From Macrocystis pyrifera (taxonomy: Eukaryota > Sar > Phaeophyceae > Laminariales > Laminariaceae): a DNA stretch of 64,000 nt. The DNA lies in the NCBI GenBank assembly GCA_031763025.1, contig JASSKH010000010.1, positions 11,115,427 to 11,179,426 on the forward strand. Direction: 5' to 3'. The notes under the pieces were generated by a model. That model searched no databases. It was not told the origin of the DNA and saw only the letters and a list, made by a program, of their open reading frames with translations. Positions 56,740-64,000 of the stretch are shown here, piece after piece; the first letter of the stretch is position 1; each line of letters opens with the position of its first letter. Made by a program: the position numbers and the translations under genes.

Positions 56740-56790
56740 CCGAAAAAAACAGAGAGTCGATAACGATAACGATAACAAGAACGATGACAA
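56740..56790. repeat. (AACGAT)n-type microsatellite
   Basis: GATAACGATAACGATAAC-type run with variants, upstream of the putative gene. Confidence 0.7.
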
Positions 56791-56829
56791 CAAAGGATGA
56801 AAAAAACCGGCACACAGAGCCCGCACAAC

Positions 56830-57555
56830 CCATCGGCTCAAAGCACTCCTTTTAGTTGTCGCGTGATCCAAACGGGACCCTGGACGATTCGCGTCTCAAG
56901 CCTTACAACGTCTTCACCACGAGTTGCATGGGTCCTGCCGCTCTTGCGGCCTACACGGTGATGGGTGCCATCTTATCCTACCATTTGTCAGGGTACATGT
57001 GTACTCATGTCTTCTCATCAGAGACACATTACATACAAGTATCAAGTTGATTGAGGTCGGGTGTAAACAATCGAAAGGTGTTTTTTGTATCTGTTTTTTC
57101 AGTCGTTTTCGAGCTAGCTCGCAATGAGGTCCACCAATCGGCGCGCTGTTTCTTGTTCACGCCTCACATTGTTCGCTTCTCCCGTCTCTGCCGTGGATAG
57201 CTACGACCGTGCTCGCGTCGTGCCCCGGAGGGGCGTGATGTTTTTGATTTTTTTTCCCTGAAGGGTTGTTCCGATGTCAACCGTTTAAAGACTCTGTACA
57301 TATATATAGATACACATCAGTCTCGGTAAGCATAAATAAGAGATCATATAAATCGATCCGAAATTGATAGCGTTATTTCCTCGTGCGTCACAAACAAACA
57401 GGTCGGAGGTTTAAATCCAAGAAAAAATCTTGTGTACGTTTTTTTTAGAGTGCCATTCGCTAGCGGAAATAAGAAGATCGTGAAGTACAGGCAGCGTGCC
57501 CTATCCAACATCGACATCCCTGTGTCTCCTACGAGCCTACCAGGGGTATGCTTAC
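56830..57555. other. Unassigned segment before the LTR cluster
   Basis: No gene recognised. Includes a short TATATATA run (57299-57311) and T-rich stretches. 5' exons of the neighbouring minus-strand model could be here but are not evident. Confidence 0.35.
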
Positions 57556-57862
57556 TTCTGCACCACCTTCACAGGGCCCAGAGCGGGTAAGACACTACTA
57601 GAAGCTGTTATGGTACTGCTTTGAATGAGGCTGAAAGCCCGGTAATTGCCTGCGTTCAGGTATTGGGATCGTATTTGTAGTACTTGGGAGGCGTATCTTA
57701 GATGGAAAACTTCTGCACCACCTTCACAGGGCCCAGAGCGGGTAAGACACTACTAGAAGCTGTTATGGTACTGCTTTGAATGAGGCTGAAAGCCCGGTAA
57801 TTACCTGCGTTCAGGTATTGGGATCGTATTTGTAGTACTTGGGAGGCGTATCTTAGATGGAA
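57556..57862. repeat. ~154-bp tandem duplication including an LTR start
   Basis: CTTCTGCACCACCTTCACAG ... through the first ~100 bp of a family L LTR, ending TAGATGGAAAA, is present twice in direct tandem (57556-57709 and 57710-57862), nearly identical. It makes a truncated LTR (57606-57709) just before the full one. Confidence 0.9.
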
Positions 57863-58038
57863 AACCAGGGTTTTTCCCAGCGAGGTATGAGCTTGGCTCT
57901 CAGTCTCCGCGTGCACGAGTGGAATAAAGCTGCTCTTCTTCTGTCTCTAAGCAAACAACACACGTGAGTGCCAACGAGTACCGACTTTATAGGCAAACCT
58001 GTTCAGGGATACAAGGTGTCCCGACCTTGATCTTAACA
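57761..58038 (+). mobile_element. LTR family L (copy F), 5' LTR of the element running off the window
   Basis: 278 bp, TGTTATGGTACTGCTTTG to GATCTTAACA, followed by the family's leader (GCGGCGTCTTCCGCTTAGGA ... GAGTTGTTTTCGTTCATTTT), which is also seen after copy C. The sequence to the right is therefore its internal region. Confidence 0.82.
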
Positions 58039-58146
58039 TGCGGCGTCTTCCGCTTAGGACATTTCGCCATAGTGTTGGTGCGAGTTGTTTTCGTTCATTT
58101 TTGACCGTTTGCTTTTCTGAAGTGAGTTTGCTCCGCACACTGCGCG

Positions 58147-58431
58147 ATGGAGACTCAAGAGGTGAGAGGGTCTGCTTCCCGTCACGATGGCCGAGCCACT
58201 GTGGCCCAGGGCCCCTCAGTGCCCCACCACCCAAAGCTCGTCGATGTGGATCAAGTGCCTTGTACAGCAGACGAACAAGAGGGGCAAGAGTATCGGCAGG
58301 AGCCCCAAGACGAAGCCCGAGCGACCCCAAGAGACGGACGTCGTTCAAGACACTTTGCGTGCCTTCTCGCTCGTCTGAGCGAGTTCTGCCGTCCAAGACA
58401 ACTGGACGTCCCCGCTCCGTGGAGCGCGTGA
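58147..58431 (+). CDS. Possible gag N-terminal ORF (family L)
   Basis: First ATG ORF after the leader: METQEVRGSASRHDG... rich in charged residues, 94 codons, ending PAPWSA and a stop. Related PAPWSA-like sequence recurs to 58530 as a short repeat (CCCGCTCCGTGGAGCGCGTG). Function unknown; assigned only by position. Confidence 0.3.
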   Translation: METQEVRGSASRHDGRATVAQGPSVPHHPKLVDVDQVPCTADEQEGQEYRQEPQDEARATPRDGRRSRHFACLLARLSEFCRPRQLDVPAPWSA

Positions 58432-59082
58432 CCAGCCAGGCCTTGGGTATTGCAGCTTTAGCTCCCCACTTGAGCCCTCCGTCGTTCAAGACGTCCAAGA
58501 TACCTGGCGCCCCCGCTCCGTGGAGCGCGTGACCAGCCAAGTCTTGGGCGTTGCAGATTTGACTCCCCACTCGAGCCCTCTGTCGCCCAAGACACCTGGG
58601 CGCCCCCGATCCGCTGAGCGCGTAGCCAGGCAGCCCGTGGATTCAGCAGGTTAAGCTCTGGACCCGAGCACGTTGGAAAAACCCGGAAGCAGCGCTCTTC
58701 GCTGTCGGGTCCACCTGGTTCTGGGCCAGATGAGGGACTGTTTTAGACTGATTTTCTGCCCGGTATGTCACTGGTGTCCGACCCTGCTCGTACTCGTATG
58801 GTGAACACAAACGAAAATGCCGCTCGTGATTGTTTCCCGCGCCTCGCTCATAAGATGGCACACTGGATTTCAGTACTGATCCTGCTTTCCTCACTGCTGT
58901 AGCCACCAACGAAGATTCTGCCGGGCAGTTCAGTGCTGATGCGAGTTTTAATACTGCTGTCAGAGGGAGCGATGCTTTTACTAGGCCTTTCAGTACCGGG
59001 GGCGTCGAAATCCAACCACAATTGCTGTTGGTACACTTACGGACAGTGAAGACTGGTCAGATGACCGATCACGCCGCTTGCA

Positions 59083-59883
59083 TTGGTCGATACTCACTCT
59101 CGTAGCGATCACCGCACGACACGCCACACTTTGGCCATTGCTGTACATGTTGCTGCTGTTACCACCGCTGCTCCCACGTTCTGTGACCCTGAGGCTCTCC
59201 AAATTCCGCCCCCCTCTGTCTCGGTGTCCTTCCGTGCCCCAATGTTTTTCGTCTGTCCTCCCAGCATGGTACGGGAGGAAACATCAAGCCCCGTCGGGTC
59301 TAGAGCAGAACGTCACGTTCTACTGCGCAACATTGCTCTCCGCCTCCCGCGCCCGAGAAGCCACCTCCAGCGCGAAGGAAGGTATGCGGGCTACCCAGGC
59401 GGACCTCACCACGAAGACCCGCCGGTTTCTCGAGGCTGGAGCTTCTACCGCGGGTCTCCCCTCGGTCCGGCGGCGAACAGCTCCCAGAGGTGGCAAAGGG
59501 CTCTGGCCTGTACTATGCCAACTTCAGCCGCCCCTCCGACAACCGGGTTCACAGGCACCCGCGAGTTGGTGATGGCTGTGCGGCCCGGGTCAGCTCCCAC
59601 CGGCGCCCGAGAGTTGGAGGGGACTTGGTCGGCCATGACGGTGGGTCCCGCCGTGGCCAACGTGACGCCAAACGCAGTGGCACCTCTCGCCGCAACGGGG
59701 CGGAAAGTAAAGGAAACCGTGGGAGAGAGAGCCCGCGCGATGGGCGCAACAGGACAAACCGCTCACGGGGAGGCGCTTGTCGAGCGCCTCCTCCAGCTCA
59801 TCCATGGACGGCAGCAGATGAGCCCTCGTCCCCGAGATCACGGTCATCACCAGCAAGAGGCAAGTGGTTCCCTCGCTAACTGA
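59083..59883 (+). pseudogene. Low-complexity gag-region frames
   Basis: Overlapping open frames, one Arg/Gly/Ser-rich and basic (59490-59879), another Ala/Thr/Gly-rich (59083-59883). The basic frame resembles the disordered basic segment of gag proteins, but no domain is identifiable. Confidence 0.3.
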
Positions 59884-60044
59884 TGTTGCCGTTCCGCCGC
59901 ACTTCTTCGCCGCCTGACCGTATCTGATGACAGCGTCATGCCCGAACCGTCTAACCTTGCTCACGCCCGAACATCGGCGATCGACCCCGCCGCCATCGCC
60001 GCGCAAAAGCACACCCCTGACGTGCCATCACGCGTGATAAGCCC

Positions 60045-60842
60045 ATGGCCGCCCCCCTCACTACCTTCATAGATCATTGTTTTGGGCAGGTGACGCGCGT
60101 CCTCGCAGGTGGGGCCATGATACCGGAGGCGTTTACGCTTCTCCTGAGGTTGCTGAGCAACCACTTCGACCGCACCGACATGGGGGCCAGCTACACCAAG
60201 TTGCCTAATTTTGGCGCGTCTAACGGGACCCCCTTTGGCGATTTTAGCCGGGCATTTCGAGGGGTGGTGTTGGCGGCGACGGAGGCTGAGCGTGTTTTGG
60301 CACCGGGGGTGGAGGTTGTTCGGGAGGTGGTTCGGATGGCAGTTAACGAGCAATACCCCAGTTTGATGCCCACGCTGTACCCGGGAGTCTTGGCCACGGT
60401 ATCGAGGCCGTTCGGTGCTTTGGACGCCATGTGGTTGGCGTTTGAGTCTCTATCAATAGCAAGTAATAAGACCCCAGCCATCAACGGCGACAAATACTTT
60501 TCTTTGCCTGCTTCTTCGACAGGTGTGAGGTCATCCGCCCCGTCAGGGCCCTGTCCAGCCAGTAAAGGTCCCGGCCAGGGCCGGACGCCTTCCCAGTCGC
60601 CTTCATGGCAGACGAAATCGCGCAATAGTCCGCTTGTGATGAGCGTAAAAAAATCCATCCCTGGCCGCCTCGATCCGTTGCTTGACACGTTTTCCAACTG
60701 CTGCCCCCTAGACGAAAACCACTACACTGAAGTTTTGCTGTCCGTATGTTCATCCAGACTGATGACTCTCCCTTGTGGAACGGCCTATTTTCATCGTCCA
60801 CTCGCGCAGCCGCCTTCAGCGAAAGCCGAGGTCACTGCCTAA
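60045..60842 (+). pseudogene. Gag core-like ORF (family L)
   Basis: 60045-~60520 encodes YTKLPNFGASNGTPFGDFSR, VLAATEAERVLAPGVEVV, VNEQYPSLMPTLYPG and LDAMWLAFESLSIA, a helical capsid-like region of the kind found in LTR-retroelement gag. After about 60530 the frame degenerates to Ser/Pro-rich sequence; the zinc-knuckle part continues in another frame at 60746-60952. I infer gag from position, composition and the following knuckle. Confidence 0.5.
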
Positions 60843-60952
60843 ATTGCCACGAAGACATACCCTTCCTTAGACAGTGTATACACCCCTCCAAAAACCATAG
60901 CGGCATTTTAAGCCCTGACCTCGGAACCGACGGCGAGGCGTTCCGAGGTTAG
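60746..60952 (+). pseudogene. Gag zinc-knuckle region (frameshifted)
   Basis: Contains GHCLNCHEDIPFLRQC: spacing C-x2-C-x4-[P]-x4-C is exactly that of a CCHC nucleocapsid knuckle, with the histidine replaced by proline. It is followed by HPSKNHSGILSPDLGTDGEA. The frame differs from the upstream gag core, showing at least one indel between them. Confidence 0.5.
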
Positions 60953-61338
60953 CCATAACACATGATCCGACACTACCGCGACAACAAATCGTCACGACCG
61001 AACAGACAAGACAACCAGAAATAACAAAAGGGTCGTTCGGCCACTCGCGTGGGTAGCGCCACGGCCAGGGTCAGCAATACAAACAAAGCGACGACTACAA
61101 CACACACGCGGAACGAGGACATTAGCAGTCTAACTCTGGCCATCACGGTGGTGTTCCGATCGCCTCTGCTTCTTCCACCCCGGCTCCCGCCTTGGTGATT
61201 TGCCACGGTGCTTCGAATAACTCCGGCGGAAACCCGAACGGGCGCCAGCCAGGCGCCTTCCGCGCCGGTAACTGACAGGTCGACGGTGGTTCGGCCCCTT
61301 CTGCTCGTCCGCCTCCAGCACTGCTGGGAGAAAAAACG

Positions 61339-62370
61339 TTGATTTCACAAGATGTTTGTGATCTAGACTTGCTCAGCGCCCAGCTCCGACATGCCTCGAT
61401 CTCGCCCCGCGCGTTGCCCTGCACTTTGGACCGACGCAGAGACCAGCCTCACGTCATTCACCGGAGAGCCCCCGGGTGTCTCCCCTGGCGTCGGGAGCCT
61501 GCGCCTCTAACGCCGCTCCCCTCAGCCTGGGCACGAGAGCGAGCGCGCCAAACGCCGCTCTCCCAAAACCACGTACCGCGCAGCACCACGAGTGTCGCGG
61601 GGTCGCGTCGCTTGTTTCAGCGAGGGTGTCCCCCTCCTTCACCTCCCGGCCATGCGGTCGGGGTCGGTTTGATGTGCTGGAAGCCCAACACCGAAACCCC
61701 TAGATATCGGTTGAAGCTCGACTCGGCGTTTCCTCGCAATAACGGTGGCCGTTCCACCTTTTTTCCTATCAAGGAGGAGTCGACCAGAATAGCTACCTCG
61801 TCCCTTTTCCCCACCAGGCCTACAGGAAGGAAGCCCTTTCCGGTAGACACTTTGTTGCTGCCTACCCTAGCACCGTTCTTGACGTCGGCTGCAGGGTTTG
61901 CAGGCCTTCTTTCATCTTCGCGTGCGTCACTCCACGTGCGCATCGCTCCTTTGACTCCAGTGGAACAGGAGAAATCTGACGCTACCAGTCGAGCCAGCGG
62001 TGACTCTACGGCCTCTGGTCAGATCGACCGGACAGCATTCCCGTTAAACTTGGAAAAATCGCAGCTCTCGTCAAGTAGAACGGGTTCAGAGCCCCCTGCT
62101 CCCTTTGGCCTGGGACAGAAACAATCGGGCGCTGCAAGAGAGTCTTCTGTCGATATTTTGCCTACGGGCAATGGTGACACAGAGCCCGTATACGTGGAAC
62201 CGGACTCGCCTCGTGCACCACGGGCTCAGTGTTCTCAGAGAAGCACATGCCCCCTCCCACACACCGCAACTGCGACCACCGACGACTCGGCAACGTCGGA
62301 ATTTGACCGTACTCTCGAGTATTCAACGGGACGGGTGGTACCGTTCTGGCAGTCCTCCTCCTTTCTTTAG
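61339..62370 (+). pseudogene. Long open frame of unknown function, gag-pol spacer
   Basis: 343 codons, Ser/Pro/Arg/Thr-rich, no recognisable domain, no strong start context. It stays open through GC-rich sequence and may be chance or a decayed gag-pol connector of the element. Confidence 0.25.
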
Positions 62371-62924
62371 CAGTGCCCCCCCTTATCGTTTGTCGTTGGC
62401 GCTGTGTCATATTCCTGCACGGAGCAGTATATGATGACTCGAAAGGGTCGCCTTTTTCAGGACCACGGCGGAGCGGGGCGGAGTATGGACTCGCCAGACC
62501 CACGCGAACAAACCCTCGGTGGTGGTGTGCATAATTTCGACTTCGCTAGCCGGGACCGCGTTCGGGAAGGCGCCGTCTCTGCTAATGCTAATACCATATT
62601 CATGCAGAACCCGGCCATGAAGCAGCACCTATAGAGCACTGGCACCAAAATTTAGTTGAAGGCGACCCTTTTGACCCCAGCCGGGACATCTGTCTCCAGG
62701 CAGACGCCCCCGAGGCCCAAGACCCCTCTCGGTGGTGTGGGAAAAAAATGCTCGGAAACGATATTTCCGCCATTCGCGACACCCTTCGCGCAAGTGAGGC
62801 CGGGTTGTTACACCCCACCTCCTCTCATCAATTTTGCAGTTCGACCACGCCCGACAGAGTTCATGAGATTTCACCAGCGCCGCCCCACCGTTTGTCCGTG
62901 GCCCGCATATGACCAGGTCCTCCC

Positions 62925-63278
62925 TTGGAGTTTTCGACCTGTTTTTCAGACGTGCCTGCCCATCACAACCCCGAGGTTTTGGGTGTCGCACCTAGTGTCA
63001 ACCCCTCCCTCGCGCTATCAAAACACGGCCTCTGCCTCGTCGGGGGCACCATCACCCTCGACGACGCCTCTTTTACAACCACAATCACGATTCACGGCGG
63101 AGCTGGCGTCCTCGCACCTTTTGGTGTGTGTCGCTTCTATACACTGGCTCCCCACAGATTTTCATTAGACGAGATGTTTAGGATCGCATACTCTCGGTTG
63201 GGGCGGCATCCATTGCATGCGAGCAGAAATGTGCCCCCGGGGGGTTGGCGAATCGGTCCCTCTGAACACTTCGCCTGA
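62925..63278 (+). pseudogene. Pol N-terminal/protease-region fragment
   Basis: Coherent stretch LCLVGGTITLDDASFTTTIT, then GVCRFYTLAPHRFSLDEMFR and GGWRIGPSEHFA. It lies just before the LLGRD protease end in a different frame. No DTG/DSG catalytic motif was found, so it is non-functional or too decayed. Confidence 0.35.
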
Positions 63279-63334
63279 GCGTCCAATTTGTTCGAGAAGA
63301 TGAGCCTACGTGCTCCCTCGCTGTTTGCGCCTGC

Positions 63335-63877
63335 GTGGTCCCCCCCTCAGTGATGCAGCATGCAGCACTGCTGGGACGTGACAGCTGGATGCATTTTGAT
63401 AGCCGCTGCTACCGCTCCATGCCACGTCGGCCGTCTGACCAGTGCATTTTTGGCGAGCTGGAGTTAATTCATCACGCCCAGACAGGCATATCCGTTTACG
63501 CCATCGACCCCACCGGTTCGGGTGGAGGCTTCCATCTACGCTGCGAGAGCGCCGCAGGCGTCACCCTGTCCGACGAACCTCAACTGCTTGCAGTCAACTT
63601 TAATCGCAGCGATGGCTCCCAGGCACTCACTGGACACTAGTTGGTGGACCTGATGCCCCAGCCCGACCTGCCCTCAGTTGAGGAGCACTTCGTCGCCTCC
63701 GGGCAACAGGTTCTTCCCCTCGCTAGAGTGGCGAATCTCGAGCAGGAGGATTTCCTCAGCGTCGCCCTCGCCCCACTGATGAGCGTCCCTCTGGACGTTT
63801 TGCAGCCCGATCACCGAGCCCCCAACCCCCCCTCCGAACTATATGAGCTGAATTCGGTCTCATCAGTCCCAGCTTAA
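63335..63877 (+). pseudogene. Retropepsin C-terminus and pol linker
   Basis: Begins HAALLGRDSWMHF: the hydrophobic-L-G-R-D block that closes retroviral-type aspartic proteases. One frame continues to 63877, interrupted by a single TAG at 63638-63640, with ELELIHHAQTGISVYAID, LVDLMPQPDLPSVEEHFVAS and NLEQEDFLSVALAPLMSVP. RT would be expected beyond the window. Only the LLGRD motif is a firm domain clue. Confidence 0.45.
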
Positions 63878-64000
63878 CCTCGTCCTCGCCTGCACTGCTT
63901 GAGCGCTCGAGTTAGAACAGCGCGCTTCGTTCCTGCGCGTGGGCACGTTTGCCTTTACATTTGCGAGCGATGGCCTTTGGCCTTCACGGCTCGGACTGGA

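Larger units (their letters stand above)
58039..64000 (+). mobile_element. Internal region of LTR retrotransposon family L (decayed, incomplete)
   Basis: About 6 kb downstream of LTR F with leader, gag-like and protease-like pieces in shifting frames, running past the window end. GC-richer than the preceding repeat nest. No RT is reached. A gypsy assignment is inferred from the gag zinc knuckle, the LLGRD protease motif and the gypsy RT fragment lying among family L LTRs at 50.5 kb. Confidence 0.6.

Overview
This window is nuclear DNA from a eukaryote with a large, intron-rich, transposon-rich genome. The best fit is an ochrophyte (stramenopile), most likely a brown alga of the Ectocarpus/kelp type. 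The reasons are a full-length ABCA transporter with about 44 introns averaging roughly 735 bp, an oxygen-dependent coproporphyrinogen oxidase, interstitial TTAGGG-like arrays, and dense copia, gypsy and MITE debris. The taxonomic call is inference: no rRNA or organelle marker is present.

Layout. (1) 1-523: the 3' end of a coproporphyrinogen-III oxidase gene on the + strand. (2) 524-2070: a short convergent intergenic region with a 35-base poly-G tract. (3) 2071-40971: one giant gene on the - strand encoding a full-length ABCA-type ABC transporter of about 2,190 aa. I reconstructed 45 exons by hand, and intron phase is consistent from end to end. The order is TMD1 (with large luminal/extracellular loop 1), NBD1, acidic linker, TMD2 (with loop 2), NBD2 and the ABCA C-terminal regulatory domain. 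All ATP-site motifs are intact in both NBDs. Three introns read only as GC-AG introns. Eight copies of one ~110-bp MITE, a tRNA-derived SINE and several minisatellites lie in its introns. (4) 41.0-51.8 kb: a gene-poor repeat nest. It holds a long-TIR element, a perfect 53-bp x3 tandem array, two PIF/Harbinger-like elements with TAA target duplications (one nested in a 2.2-kb TIR element), and LTRs of a small-LTR (~280 bp, TGTTA...TAACA) retrotransposon with an antisense gypsy-type reverse-transcriptase fragment. (5) 51.98-54.71 kb: a decayed Ty1/copia pol (HHCC zinc finger, integrase, proline-rich insert, RT) whose five in-frame stops are all TAG. (6) 55.0-56.6 kb: a possible spliced gene of unknown function on the - strand; five exons keep phase. 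(7) 57.56-64.0 kb: a 5' LTR of the ~280-bp-LTR family followed by about 6 kb of decayed gag/protease-like internal sequence running off the window.

How the parts relate. The two recognised cellular genes are convergent neighbours and need not be functionally linked: one is a heme/chlorophyll tetrapyrrole enzyme, the other a membrane lipid or amphiphile transporter. Everything to the right of the ABCA 5' end is dominated by nested mobile elements. I did not find a clear candidate for a wholly new biological system. The most unusual items are the GC-AG introns, the tandem duplication that appears to have created a 20-nt mini-exon in the ABCA gene, the all-TAG stop pattern of the copia element, and the nested TIR element with unrecognised acidic ORFs.
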